From UBA5287 sp041672395 (GTDB taxonomy: Bacteria > Bacteroidota > Bacteroidia > Bacteroidales > Dysgonomonadaceae): DNA of 53,074 bases. The DNA lies in NCBI GenBank assembly GCA_041672395.1, contig JBAYZS010000013.1, forward strand, positions 1 through 53,074, in the 5' to 3' direction. Below, one piece after another: positions 32,282 through 41,899 of the stretch. The notes under the pieces are model-generated. The model had not been told where the DNA came from and searched no databases. It saw only the letters and a list, made by a program, of their open reading frames with translations. Numbering within the stretch: position 1 is the first letter of the stretch; every line of letters begins with the position of its first letter. The translations under genes were made by a program, and so were the position numbers.

Positions 32282-35224
32282 TTAATTAATTTCTTTAAGC
32301 TCTTTCTTATTTATCATATTATATGCAAGAGGTGCAGCAATGAACATACTGGTGAATGTTCCTACTACAATACCAATAAGCATTGAGAATACGAAACTTC
32401 TTACACCTTCTCCACCGAAGAACAGAATTGACAAGACAACAAGGATAACGCTGATACCTGTGCTTACTGTTCTAACCAATGTCTGATTCAGTGATAAGTT
32501 GAATAATTCTTTTTTATCCATCTTAGGATGTAATCCTATGTTTTCCCGAATACGGTCGAAAATAACCACTTTATCATTAATTGAGTAACCGATAACGGTT
32601 AAGATCGCTGCCACAAAGGTCTGGTCAATCTCTAATGAGAAAGGCATAATCTTCCATAGCAGTGAATAGATTCCAATTACAGAAAATGCATCAATAGCCA
32701 ACGCTGCAACTGTACCAACAGAATATGTATAGTTTCTAAATCTGAAGACAATGTAAAGTCCCATACAGATTAGAGCTATCAATACTGCTAACGAAGCTTC
32801 TTTCAGCATATCTTCTGCAATACTTGGTCCTACTTTTGTAGAACTAAGGATATGCGAATCGATAGTTTGTCCGGGTTGAATATAATCTTTTAGCCCCTGA
32901 GAAAGTAGTCCCTTAATCTCGGTTTCTGTTTGTTCGGTTTCTTCAGCTATTTGATAGTTTGTAGATACACGAACCTGGTTACTGGAACCAATTGTGATTA
33001 CTCGTACCGATTCACCTAAATATGGAGCAAGTGCTTCACGTATCTCGCCTGTTTTAACAGGTTGCTCAAATCTGATTACATAGTTTCTACCACCTGTAAA
33101 GTCGATACCAACATTCAGTTTCAGAACGAACAGTGATACAACACAGATCAAAATGGCTGCAATAAAAATAGCGAAAAATCTCTTCCTGTTTTCAATGAAT
33201 CTAAAATGGAATTCTTTGCTGAATAATTTTCTACTAAAGCTTGTAGAGAAATTCAGGTTTTGCCATTTGTTCTTATTCATGCGACCTTCGTAAACCATAC
33301 GGGTAAGGAATACGGCTGTAAGGAACGAAATAAGAATACCAATCATTAAGGTGAAAGCAAATCCCCTAATAGCTCCTGAACCGAATATGTAAAGTACAAA
33401 GGCGGTAATCAATGTTGTCAAGTTGGAGTCGAAGATAGCGGAGAACGCATTCTTATAACCATCTTCAATTGCTTTACGAAGACTTTTGCCTGCAGCAAGT
33501 TCTTCTTTAATACGTTCATTGATAAGAACGTTGGCATCAACAGCCATGGCTAGTGACAATATCATACCCGCAATACCTGCCAGAGTAAGCACCGCCTGGA
33601 ACGCCGCCAAAACCCCGATGGTAAAGAATAAGTTTATAATTAATGCAGAGTTGATTACCATTCCCGGAATAATTCCGTATAACGTACACGTAAAGATGAA
33701 CAATATGAATAATGCAATCAAGAACGAAATTAATCCTGCATTGATAGATTCTTGTCCTAACGAAGGACCAACAATATCTTCTGATACAATACGCACACCT
33801 GCGCGCATCTTACCTGATTTTAATACGTTTTCAAGGTCGGTTGCTTCTTCTGGAGTAAAGTCTCCTGAAATAGAGGATTGACCTCCTTCAATTTTATCAT
33901 TTACACGTGGTGCAGAATATACATATCCATCCAAAAGAATGGCAATTGAATTCCCTTTTTCAGCACCTGTAATAGTTGCCCATCTGCTTGCACCGGCGGA
34001 ATTCATTGTCATGCTAACTTCCCATGCTGAACCGGTCTGACTTTGATCGGCTTTCGAGTTTGTAACCACATCGCCCGTAAGCGCAGGTCCACGTTTTGAA
34101 CCATCACCTTTCAGTGCATATAGTTCAAACGTTGTTTCCTTATCATCAACGGGTTTGAATCCCCATTTGAAGCGAACATCAGCAGGAAAAACATCTTTAT
34201 ATTTTAATAATATCTGGTTTACTGATGCGGTATCCAATTTTGATACTAATCCTACTACTGGACCTGTTGCTCCACCCATCGAAAAATAAGGTTGTGCAAA
34301 ATATTCAACCAGACTCTTTTCAATTCGTTTAACAGAATCAGTAGTAGCTGGAGTAAGCGCTAATGCAGGAATAACAGCGGCAGTATCACTTACTATTGTA
34401 GAATCCTGAATAGTTTCAGTAGTCGCAGTAACTGTAGAGTCAACTACACCAGATGTCAAAGATTGTGCAAGTTCAGCCGATTTAGAGTTTACCTGATTTA
34501 AATATGTTGATAATTCAGATACATTATAAGTTTTCCAGAATTCCAGATTTGCACTACCTTGTAACAAGTTACGAACACGTTCGGGTTCAGTGATACCAGG
34601 TAGTTCTATCAATATACGTTCGTCCCTGTCCATACGTTGAATATTTGGAGCAACAACTCCAAAACGGTCGATACGGGTACGGAGTACATTAAATGAGTTA
34701 TCTGCAGCACTTTTTACTTCATTACGCAAAACACTGATTGTTTCATCATTAGTGGCAGTTGGCAATATTCTGTCACCCATCGTGATACTGAATATATTAG
34801 CTAAATTGCCATTAGGATTAATTTTTTCGTAACTATTTTGGAAAAGTGTTAGAAAATCTGATGAGCTACCTTTTCTGTTTTGTTTGGAAGCTTCTTGAAT
34901 AGCCTGATTGAATTGAGGGTCATCTGTGTTTGCAAGTGAAGTTAGCACACCGGCAACATCCAACTCAATCACCACATTCATACCTCCTTTGAGGTCTAGT
35001 CCCAAACCAAGTTCTTTGCCACGAACTTCTTTTAATGTGTAACCCATATAAACTTTCTCTGTAGAAAGTGAATCAAGGTATTGACTCTTCAGATCTAAAT
35101 CTCCACCGGCATAAGCATTCGCTTTTTTATTGTAATGCATTCCTACAAAAGTGAAGGACATGTAATACAAAGAGATAATTGCAAGCAAAATGCTGAAGAT
35201 TCGGATAAATCCTTTGTTTTGCAT
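32282..35224 (-). CDS. secDF: Fused SecD-SecF protein translocase subunit
   Basis: 980 residues, the fused form of SecD and SecF common in Bacteroidetes. It uses proton motive force to finish secretion of proteins through SecYEG. The SecD part has TM1, then GLGLDLKGGMNVVIELDV, the periplasmic P1 domain with ILIELPGI, and a TM bundle ending in ANVLINERIKEEL. The SecF part starts about residue 690 with KLNVGIDFTGGRNYVIRF and ends in a second bundle (VIGYSINDKVVIFDRIREN). The large P1 domain contains a Thr/Ser/Ala-rich insert (VVDSTVTATTETIQDSTIV), an expansion seen in this phylum. A -7 element is 111 bases upstream. Confidence 0.96.
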   Translation of the reverse strand: MQNKGFIRIFSILLAIISLYYMSFTFVGMHYNKKANAYAGGDLDLKSQYLDSLSTEKVYMGYTLKEVRGKELGLGLDLKGGMNVVIELDVAGVLTSLANTDDPQFNQAIQEASKQNRKGSSSDFLTLFQNSYEKINPNGNLANIFSITMGDRILPTATNDETISVLRNEVKSAADNSFNVLRTRIDRFGVVAPNIQRMDRDERILIELPGITEPERVRNLLQGSANLEFWKTYNVSELSTYLNQVNSKSAELAQSLTSGVVDSTVTATTETIQDSTIVSDTAAVIPALALTPATTDSVKRIEKSLVEYFAQPYFSMGGATGPVVGLVSKLDTASVNQILLKYKDVFPADVRFKWGFKPVDDKETTFELYALKGDGSKRGPALTGDVVTNSKADQSQTGSAWEVSMTMNSAGASRWATITGAEKGNSIAILLDGYVYSAPRVNDKIEGGQSSISGDFTPEEATDLENVLKSGKMRAGVRIVSEDIVGPSLGQESINAGLISFLIALFILFIFTCTLYGIIPGMVINSALIINLFFTIGVLAAFQAVLTLAGIAGMILSLAMAVDANVLINERIKEELAAGKSLRKAIEDGYKNAFSAIFDSNLTTLITAFVLYIFGSGAIRGFAFTLMIGILISFLTAVFLTRMVYEGRMNKNKWQNLNFSTSFSRKLFSKEFHFRFIENRKRFFAIFIAAILICVVSLFVLKLNVGIDFTGGRNYVIRFEQPVKTGEIREALAPYLGESVRVITIGSSNQVRVSTNYQIAEETEQTETEIKGLLSQGLKDYIQPGQTIDSHILSSTKVGPSIAEDMLKEASLAVLIALICMGLYIVFRFRNYTYSVGTVAALAIDAFSVIGIYSLLWKIMPFSLEIDQTFVAAILTVIGYSINDKVVIFDRIRENIGLHPKMDKKELFNLSLNQTLVRTVSTGISVILVVLSILFFGGEGVRSFVFSMLIGIVVGTFTSMFIAAPLAYNMINKKELKEIN

Positions 35225-35334
35225 TTGAATTTTACTTTTTGTTAGTTTTTATTTAATGTAATTTTATTCGCTTAATACTTTATGTATATTCACAAAAAAA
35301 AAAGATCTTTGGTAAAAATACTTTTTTGAGCATG

Positions 35335-35342
35335 CAAATATA
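35335..35342 (-). promoter_or_regulatory. secDF promoter -7 element
   Basis: Minus-strand TATATTTG matches TAnnTTTG exactly. It gives a leader of roughly 100 bases before secDF. The leader has A/T runs but no obvious riboswitch fold. Confidence 0.45.
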
Positions 35343-35369
35343 ACGTTTTTTTATATTTTAATGAATAAA

Positions 35370-35401
35370 ACAGTCGGATTATTTCATAAAAGTCCGACTG
35401 T
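35370..35401 (-). terminator. Terminator of the M3 peptidase gene
   Basis: ACAGTCGGA and TCCGACTGT form a 9-bp stem with a 14-base loop, followed on the minus strand by TTTTATT. It lies 17 bases after the peptidase stop and isolates that gene from secDF. Confidence 0.85.
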
Positions 35402-35417
35402 CTTTATAAAAATTGAT

Positions 35418-37544
35418 TTATTTTACGAACCCTCTGTTTTTTAGCAGATAAATTGGATTGGGTTCCGCTCCTCTATATTTTTTGTAAAGTATCATTGGAT
35501 CTTCAGAGTTTCCTTTCGATAAAATATTGTCTCTGAACGATTGTGCTGTTGCCTGATCAAAAATGCCTTTTTCGACAAATGGTTGGAATGCATCTGCATC
35601 TAACACTTCGGACCAAAGATAGCTGTAATATCCTGCAGAATATCCACCACTAAAAATGTGGGTGAAATAGGTGCTGCGATAACGGGGAATAATCTCGCTA
35701 ATTAATCCAATCTTTTCCATAGATTTCTTTTCAAAATCACGAACATTAAAGTCTTGTTGCGTGGTTTGAGTGTGCCAATCCATGTCGAGTAGGGCTGCAG
35801 CAACAAGCTCGGTTGTGGTAAATCCTTGATTGAAATTGGCTGCATCTGATATCTTTTGAATTAAAGAATCGGGAATAGTCTCGCCGGTTTCATAATGTTT
35901 CGCATACATTTTTAATACCTCGGGATTAAATGCCCAATGTTCCATAATTTGTGAGGGTAGCTCCACAAAATCACGCACTACACTTGTGCCGGAAACGCCT
36001 TTGTAATTAACATCGGTAAGCATACCGTGTAATCCGTGCCCGAATTCGTGAAACATTGTTTCTACTTCGTCTAACGTTAATAAGGAGGGGGTGTTTTCTG
36101 TGGGACGGGTAAAATTACCAACATTGTAAATAATTGGTCGTACTTCTACACCTTTTTTCACATATTGTTCTCCAAAACTGCTCATCCATGCTCCACCACT
36201 TTTTCCTGAACGTGGAAAATAATCGGTATAGAATAATGCCAAATGATTTCCATCTGCATCCGTAACCTCATAGGTCTCAACTTCAGTATTGTAAACAGGA
36301 ATATTATCTAGTTTTTTAAAGTTTATTCCATATAATTTGTTCGCAACAGTGAAAACTCCTTCGCGCACATTTTCCATCTTGAAATAGGGCTTGATAGCTG
36401 ATTCGTTGAGCGCATATTTCTCGTTTCTCAGTTTTTCTGTATAATACCACCAATCCCATGATTGGAGCTTGAAATTTCCTCCTTCTTTGTCAATTAATGC
36501 TTGCAACTCTGCAGCTTCTTTTTTAGCTTGAGGTAATGCGTATTCCCAAATGCTGTTCAATAAATCGTAAACGGCTTTTGGGGTTTTTGCCATTGTGTTT
36601 TCTAAACTATAGTCGGCAAAAGTATTGAAGCTCATCAATTTGGCTTTCTCAATGCGAAGGTTTACTATCTTATTGATAATGGCTTTATTGTCAAATTCAT
36701 TATCATTGTCGCCACGCGTGTACATGGCTTTGTACAACTTTTCACGTAATTCGCGATTATCGGCATACTGCAAAAATGGAATCCAGCTTGGTTTTTGTAA
36801 TGTAAACACCCATTTGCCTTCCATATCGTTTGCTTTGGCTGTTTCTGCTGCTGCAGTGATTACACCTTCTGGAAGTCCTGCAAGATCTTCTTTTTTATCA
36901 ATAATCAGTTTGTAATTATTGGTTTCTTTCAACACATTGTTACCATACTGCAAAGTAAGCGAAGAAAGATCTTTGTTTATTTCTCTTAGTCGCTGTTTGT
37001 CAGCATCATTCAGCATGATACCGGAACGAACAAAATTCTTGAAATATTTATCTAACAGACGGTACTGTTCTGTTGTCAAATTCAATCCTGTCGTATCTTC
37101 ATGAAGGGTTTTAATTCGATCAAAAAGCTTACTATTCAAATAAATATTATCGGTGTGCTCAGATAAAATTGGAGTGAGGTCGATTGATATTTTCTCGATG
37201 GTGTCTGTCTTTTCAGCTCCTTCCAAACCAAAGAAAACACTTGAAACTCTTTCCAAAATGGAACCTGAAAAATCCAAAGCTACAATTGTGTTTTCAAATG
37301 TAGGGGCTTCTGGATTATTGGTTATTGAGTCGATTTCCTTGTTTTGTTCTTCCATTCCTTTAGCAAATGCCGGTCGATAATCATCTTCCGATATCTGGTC
37401 GAAGGGGGGCGCTCCAAAAGGAGTGTCATACTCTGTATAAAAAATGCTTCCGACTTCTCCTGAACCTTTTTTTACACCGGAACCGGTGTTGTTGCATGCG
37501 TATAATGTCATTGCTGCTAATGTAATTAATAAAATTTTTCTCAT
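35418..37544 (-). CDS. M3-family metallopeptidase lipoprotein (peptidyl-dipeptidase Dcp-like)
   Basis: 708 residues from ATG 37544, chosen because it gives a lipoprotein signal MRKILLITLAAMTLYAC (lipobox C17); the open frame extends 65 codons further upstream but crosses the promoter. The zinc site HEFGH is at 499-503 in the M3 context FHEFGHGLHG, with the third ligand in the helix that follows. TEYDTPFGAPPFDQI at the start is typical of Bacteroidetes Dcp proteins. Lipidation places it in the periplasm, where it would remove dipeptides from peptide C-termini. Monocistronic with its own terminator. Confidence 0.93.
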   Translation of the reverse strand: MRKILLITLAAMTLYACNNTGSGVKKGSGEVGSIFYTEYDTPFGAPPFDQISEDDYRPAFAKGMEEQNKEIDSITNNPEAPTFENTIVALDFSGSILERVSSVFFGLEGAEKTDTIEKISIDLTPILSEHTDNIYLNSKLFDRIKTLHEDTTGLNLTTEQYRLLDKYFKNFVRSGIMLNDADKQRLREINKDLSSLTLQYGNNVLKETNNYKLIIDKKEDLAGLPEGVITAAAETAKANDMEGKWVFTLQKPSWIPFLQYADNRELREKLYKAMYTRGDNDNEFDNKAIINKIVNLRIEKAKLMSFNTFADYSLENTMAKTPKAVYDLLNSIWEYALPQAKKEAAELQALIDKEGGNFKLQSWDWWYYTEKLRNEKYALNESAIKPYFKMENVREGVFTVANKLYGINFKKLDNIPVYNTEVETYEVTDADGNHLALFYTDYFPRSGKSGGAWMSSFGEQYVKKGVEVRPIIYNVGNFTRPTENTPSLLTLDEVETMFHEFGHGLHGMLTDVNYKGVSGTSVVRDFVELPSQIMEHWAFNPEVLKMYAKHYETGETIPDSLIQKISDAANFNQGFTTTELVAAALLDMDWHTQTTQQDFNVRDFEKKSMEKIGLISEIIPRYRSTYFTHIFSGGYSAGYYSYLWSEVLDADAFQPFVEKGIFDQATAQSFRDNILSKGNSEDPMILYKKYRGAEPNPIYLLKNRGFVK

Positions 37545-37606
37545 TGAGTAATACTTTTTAGTTGATAGATTATTCAATTTTGTGATATGCACCACTTTTA
37601 ATATGG

Positions 37607-37614
37607 CAAAGGTA
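37607..37614 (-). promoter_or_regulatory. M3 peptidase promoter -7 element
   Basis: Minus-strand TACCTTTG, an exact TAnnTTTG, 63 bases upstream of ATG 37544 and inside the longer open frame, which supports the shorter start. Confidence 0.5.
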
Positions 37615-37698
37615 ACCATTTTTGCTTTAAAAGAATAGTCGCTTATTAAAGAATTGAAACGTAGATATAACAAATGGCTGAATTTATTTTTAATAATA

Positions 37699-37730
37699 TT
37701 TGGTACATAATAATTTATGCAATATATTTG
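37699..37730 (+). promoter_or_regulatory. Promoter of the SPFH-Arc operon
   Basis: TTTG at 37699-37702 followed after 20 bases by TATATTTG at 37723-37730. Both elements fit the Bacteroidetes consensus; the start would be near 37737, 31 bases before the SPFH ATG. Confidence 0.65.
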
Positions 37731-37767
37731 TGATATCAAAATAATATTAAATTAAATAGCTTTTATT

Positions 37768-38706
37768 ATGGAAACAAAAGAATTCGAATATGATAATTTT
37801 AAAGCGAATGGGTTCTTAATGCTTTTTCTGATGTTCATATTGTTGGGATTTAGTGTATGGATGTTCTTTTTGGGAGGAAATGGCATAATTGCAGGCTCTA
37901 TACTCCTGGTTTTGTGGTGTATTATGATGGTCGGCTTTATTAAACTTGAACCAAATGAGGTTGTGGTGATGCTGTTCTTTGGCAGATACTGGGGGGTACT
38001 GAAAGATACGGGTTTCTGGTGGGTAAATCCTTTCACTACTCGAAGAAAACTTACGCTGCGTGCAAGAAATCTAATTGTTGAACCTATTAAGGTGAACGAT
38101 AAAGTGGGAAATCCTGTTCTCATAGGATTGGTATTGGTGTGGAAACTGAAAGATACCTATAAGGCAATGTTTGAGATTGACGCCCAGACTATGGCTGCTA
38201 CAAACATTGTGAATGGACAAATTACTTATTCTGTTGCAAAACAAATGAGCGCTTTCGAAAACTTTGTATCGGTACAGAGTGATGCGGCGCTTCGTCAGGT
38301 GGCAGGACAGTTTGCGTATGATAATAACACTGCATCAAGCAACGAACTTACACTTCGCTCTGGTGGGGAGGAAATTAACGATCGCTTATTGGATGAATTA
38401 AATGCTCGTCTTGAAATGTCGGGACTGGAAATTATTGAGGCTCGTATCAATTATCTGGCTTATGCTCCTGAAATTGCAGCGGTTATGCTTCGTCGTCAAC
38501 AGGCTGAGGCCATCATCTCAGCACGTGAAAAGATTGTAGAAGGGGCGGTTTCAATGGTGAAAATGGCCTTGGAAAGAATCGACGAGGAAGGGATTGTCGA
38601 ACTGGATACCGATAAAAAAGCAGCTATGGTGAGCAACTTATTAGTGGTTCTCTGTGCCGATGAATCTGCTCAACCGGTATTGAATACGGGTACTTTGTAT
38701 AAATAA
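37768..38706 (+). CDS. SPFH/band-7 domain membrane protein
   Basis: 312 residues. Two N-terminal hydrophobic segments (FLMLFLMFILLGFSVWMFFLGG; GSILLVLWCIMMVGFI) are followed by the SPFH domain: LEPNEVVVMLFFGRYWGVLKDTGFWWVNPF, then KVNDKVGNPVLIGLVLVWKLKD, and a helical region with AEIAAVMLRRQQAEAIISAREKIVEGA. It probably forms inner-membrane microdomain rings like other prohibitin/stomatin relatives. The next ORF begins one base after its stop and encodes a ribbon-helix-helix protein, a pairing I recall from other Bacteroidetes. Confidence 0.9.
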   Translation: METKEFEYDNFKANGFLMLFLMFILLGFSVWMFFLGGNGIIAGSILLVLWCIMMVGFIKLEPNEVVVMLFFGRYWGVLKDTGFWWVNPFTTRRKLTLRARNLIVEPIKVNDKVGNPVLIGLVLVWKLKDTYKAMFEIDAQTMAATNIVNGQITYSVAKQMSAFENFVSVQSDAALRQVAGQFAYDNNTASSNELTLRSGGEEINDRLLDELNARLEMSGLEIIEARINYLAYAPEIAAVMLRRQQAEAIISAREKIVEGAVSMVKMALERIDEEGIVELDTDKKAAMVSNLLVVLCADESAQPVLNTGTLYK

Positions 38707-38707
38707 T

Positions 38708-38869
38708 ATGGGTAAGAAAGAAAAAACAACCAAGAACTTTGCCTTACGACTCGATTCGGATATGATGGAGGCTATTGAAAAATGGGCTGCCGATGAATTC
38801 AGGAGTGTCAACGGACAAATTCAATGGATGTTGGAACAGGAATTGAAAAAACATAAGAGATTAAAATAG
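38708..38869 (+). CDS. Arc-like ribbon-helix-helix small protein, 53 aa
   Basis: Encoded immediately after the SPFH gene (one base between stop and ATG). MGKKEKTTKNFALRLDSDMM forms the N-terminal basic strand, EAIEKWAADEFRSVNGQIQ the first helix and turn, and WMLEQELKKHKR the second helix, matching the Arc/MetJ-type DNA-binding fold. It could regulate its own operon, but whether it binds DNA is unproven. It converges on the MBL hydrolase gene with 13 bases between. Confidence 0.8.
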   Translation: MGKKEKTTKNFALRLDSDMMEAIEKWAADEFRSVNGQIQWMLEQELKKHKRLK

Positions 38870-38882
38870 GGGTTATCAATAT

Positions 38883-39674
38883 TTATTTGGACCCAGCCTT
38901 GGCCATTTTTGTATATGCGTCGTGATAAAATATGAGTGTGCGGTTATCTTTCTTGACTTTATTCATCAAGCGTTGCTTTTCATCCATTGCCAATGCAAGG
39001 TTGTTATCGTATGCTGAAAGCCAATCCAAACGACGATGCAACGACGTGGGAATAACATCTGAGGGAAATGCATAGGCTTCTTCGTTGGTTTCAAAAAATA
39101 CTGCTATCTGCCCGGGGGTGTGACCGTTGTATAGTTCTAATCGAATATTTTCTGTAAGTGGCATGTCTGCACATACAAACTTTATCTGACCTGCTTCATA
39201 AACGGGTTCAATATTATCAGCAAAATAAGAACCTTTTTCAAATAATGGCGGAAAACTATAGTTTTCCCACTGTGCTCTGCTCACCCAATAGGTGGCGTTT
39301 GGAAATGTGGGAACTACTTCTTGTTTCTCATTCTTTATTGTACATGCGCCACAATGATCAAAGTGCAAGTGAGTGAGTACAATATCGGTAATTTCTTCAA
39401 GAGCAATATCTAATTTCTGAATTTCTTCGGGAAGATTTTTGATGTTATGCGGTTGATAATATTTTATTTTCGAGAAATGTTTGTCACCCACACCTGTATC
39501 TACCAAAATTTTTCGGTCGGCTGTCTCAAGTAATAAACATCTTAATGACATTTCACACATATTGTTTTCATTGCACGGATAATGCTTCGACCAATATCTT
39601 TTTGGAACAGGTCCAAACATCACTCCGCCGTCCCCCAAAAAATATCCCGATTCTATAAGATGGAATTTTAGCAT
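38883..39674 (-). CDS. MBL-fold metallo-hydrolase
   Basis: 263 residues from ATG 39674 (MLKFHLIESGYFLGDGG). The longer frame (to 39749) is rejected because its extra codons cover a perfect promoter and overlap the divergent gene. The zinc motif THLHFDHCGAC gives HxHxDH at 102-107, preceded by ILVDTGVGDK; HTPGQIAVFF and a late HD follow. The layout resembles lactonase-type MBL enzymes (AiiA/AttM-like) but the substrate is not identifiable. Cytoplasmic, no signal peptide. Confidence 0.88.
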   Translation of the reverse strand: MLKFHLIESGYFLGDGGVMFGPVPKRYWSKHYPCNENNMCEMSLRCLLLETADRKILVDTGVGDKHFSKIKYYQPHNIKNLPEEIQKLDIALEEITDIVLTHLHFDHCGACTIKNEKQEVVPTFPNATYWVSRAQWENYSFPPLFEKGSYFADNIEPVYEAGQIKFVCADMPLTENIRLELYNGHTPGQIAVFFETNEEAYAFPSDVIPTSLHRRLDWLSAYDNNLALAMDEKQRLMNKVKKDNRTLIFYHDAYTKMAKAGSK

Positions 39675-39682
39675 AATAATTG

Positions 39683-39702
39683 TACTTTTGCAGACAAATT
39701 TA
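39683..39702. promoter_or_regulatory. Overlapping divergent promoters for MBL hydrolase and DUF4924 gene
   Basis: TACTTTTG (39683-39690, plus) and TAAATTTG (39702-39695, minus) are both exact TAnnTTTG elements only 4 bases apart. The predicted starts (about 39697 plus, 39688 minus) lie inside each other's -7 region, so RNA polymerase can occupy only one at a time. The -33 elements are poor on both sides. Confidence 0.55.
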
Positions 39703-39735
39703 GGAAAAAGATTCAGAATAAGTAACTCATAAGAC

Positions 39736-40275
39736 ATGACATTACCCAATAAGCATGATAATATATCGGAATATTTGCTCTATATGTGGCAAATAGAGGA
39801 TATGTTACGCGTGTTCGAACTTGATTTGGAAAAGTTGAAAAAGCAATTAATAGATCCTTCTAATTTGCCTGATGATCAAAAACAGGAAATGTATCAGAGG
39901 TATGATAATCTCATCGAAATGATGAAATTGGAAGGGGTTCAAAAGGAAGGACATTTGCAGATTAATAAGAATGTAATCATCGAACTGACTGATCTGCATC
40001 TGCGTTTATTAAAAGATCCGAAAGAATCAAATTATATTGGAACGTTTTATAGTACACTGCCTTATATAGTTGAACTGCGTTCAAAATCAATCAATAAAGA
40101 TACTCCTGAAATTGAAGTTTGTTTTGTTGCTATGTATGGCTATCTGTTACTTAGAATACAGAAAAAGGAGATTTCACCGGCTACACAAACGGCTGTTAAA
40201 CAAATTAGTGCACTGCTAAAACAATTATCGGAGAAATATAAGACAATGGATACGGAAGAAGAGGCTGAATTTTAA
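39736..40275 (+). CDS. DUF4924 family protein
   Basis: 179 residues, an all-helical cytoplasmic protein with DNISEYLLYMWQIEDMLRVFELDLEKLKK at its start and HLQINKNVIIELTDLHLRLLKD in the middle, matching DUF4924, a Bacteroidetes-restricted family of unknown function. The gene precedes prfC by 42 bases on the same strand, so the two may be cotranscribed from the divergent promoter. Confidence 0.82.
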   Translation: MTLPNKHDNISEYLLYMWQIEDMLRVFELDLEKLKKQLIDPSNLPDDQKQEMYQRYDNLIEMMKLEGVQKEGHLQINKNVIIELTDLHLRLLKDPKESNYIGTFYSTLPYIVELRSKSINKDTPEIEVCFVAMYGYLLLRIQKKEISPATQTAVKQISALLKQLSEKYKTMDTEEEAEF

Positions 40276-40317
40276 AGTGATAAGCTTCTAACAAACTGTA
40301 ACTAGTAATAATAGAAT

Positions 40318-41895
40318 ATGACATTAACAGAAGAAATAAAACGTCGGCGCACATTTGCCATTATTAGTCACCCCGATGCGGGTAAAACTACCCTCACTGA
40401 GAAACTGCTGCTTTTTGGTGGGGCTATTCATGTGGCGGGGGCCGTAAAATCAAATAAGATAAAGAAAACGGCTACATCCGACTGGATGGAAATCGAGAAA
40501 CAACGTGGAATATCGGTGGCTACTTCGGTTATGGGATTCGAATATAATGATCACAAAGTTAATATATTGGATACTCCGGGTCACCAGGACTTTGCTGAGG
40601 ATACTTATCGGACACTTACTGCAGTTGATAGTGTTATTGTGGTGGTGGATGTGGCAAAGGGGGTCGAAACGCAGACTCGTAAACTTATGGAGGTGTGCCG
40701 CATGAGAAAGACACCTGTCATGATTTTTGTGAATAAGATGGACCGCGAGGGTAAAGATCCTTTCGATATACTGGATGAACTGGAAGAAGAGTTGCAAATT
40801 GCAGTGAGACCGTTGAGCTGGCCAATCGATATGGGGGAACGTTTCAAGGGTGTTTACAATATTTATCAACAGAGCCTGGACTTGTATAAACCAAGTAAAC
40901 AGGTTGTTACGGAGTCTGTTCATTTGAATATCGACTCTACGGAATTGGAAAAACAAATTGGAGCTTCTTTGTCTGACAAATTACGGAAGGATGTGGAATT
41001 GATCAATGGTGTTTATCCTGTGTTTGATAGTAAATCGTATCTTTCGGGTGAACTGGCTCCTGTGTTCTTTGGTTCTGCACTCAATAACTTTGGAGTAAAA
41101 GAGTTGCTGGATTGCTTTGTGGAAATTGCTCCTTCACCACGACCAGTGAAATCAGAAGAACGAACGGTTGATCCTTATGAAGAAGCGTTCACGGGTTTTG
41201 TGTTTAAGATACATGCTAATATGGACCCTAATCATCGTTCATGTATTGCTTTCGTAAAAATTTGCTCTGGAAGGTTTGAGAGGAACGTGAATTATAAGCA
41301 TATGCGTTTTAACAGACAGATGCGATTTTCTTCGCCTACAGCTTTTATGGCGCAGAAAAAAGAGGTGCTCGACGAGGCTTTCGCTGGTGATATAGTGGGA
41401 CTTCCCGACAATGGGGGCACATTTAAAATTGGAGATACACTAACTTCGGGAGAGAATCTTCATTTCAAAGGGTTACCTAGTTTCTCGCCAGAGATGTTCA
41501 AATACATTGAGAATGCTGATCCTATGAAATCCAAACAATTGCATAAAGGTATTGAACAGCTTATGGATGAAGGGGTTGCGCAGCTCTTCACAAACCAATT
41601 TAATAACCGGAGGATCATTGGAACGGTTGGACAACTGCAATTTGAAGTGATTCAATATCGATTATTGCACGAATATAATGCTCAGTGTAGGTGGGAACCT
41701 ATCAATCTTTATAAGGCGTGTTGGATTGAAAGTGATAATGCTCAAGAACTTGCCGACTTCAAAAAGCGTAAATATCAATATATGGCGCTTGATAAAGAGG
41801 GTAGGGATGTATTCCTCGCTGAATCAAAATATATGCTTATGATGGCGCAACAGGATTTCAAACATATCAAATTCCATTTCAACTCTGAGTTTTGA
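40318..41895 (+). CDS. prfC: Peptide chain release factor 3
   Basis: 525 residues, normal length. GTPase that releases RF1/RF2 from the ribosome. G1 SHPDAGKTTLTEK at 17-29, the switch II DTPGHQDFAEDTYRTL, and NKMD for the guanine base are present; the C-terminal RF3 domain has QQDFKHIKFHFNSEF. Distinguished from EF-G by length and by ATSDWMEIEKQRGISVATSVM. It converges on the MutS-like gene with 4 bases between stops. Confidence 0.96.
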   Translation: MTLTEEIKRRRTFAIISHPDAGKTTLTEKLLLFGGAIHVAGAVKSNKIKKTATSDWMEIEKQRGISVATSVMGFEYNDHKVNILDTPGHQDFAEDTYRTLTAVDSVIVVVDVAKGVETQTRKLMEVCRMRKTPVMIFVNKMDREGKDPFDILDELEEELQIAVRPLSWPIDMGERFKGVYNIYQQSLDLYKPSKQVVTESVHLNIDSTELEKQIGASLSDKLRKDVELINGVYPVFDSKSYLSGELAPVFFGSALNNFGVKELLDCFVEIAPSPRPVKSEERTVDPYEEAFTGFVFKIHANMDPNHRSCIAFVKICSGRFERNVNYKHMRFNRQMRFSSPTAFMAQKKEVLDEAFAGDIVGLPDNGGTFKIGDTLTSGENLHFKGLPSFSPEMFKYIENADPMKSKQLHKGIEQLMDEGVAQLFTNQFNNRRIIGTVGQLQFEVIQYRLLHEYNAQCRWEPINLYKACWIESDNAQELADFKKRKYQYMALDKEGRDVFLAESKYMLMMAQQDFKHIKFHFNSEF

Positions 41896-41899
41896 TTGC

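Noticed and set aside
37545..37739. Longer start for the M3 peptidase frame
   Set aside because: The extra 65 codons cover the -7 promoter element and lack a signal peptide; the lipoprotein start at 37544 is far more natural.
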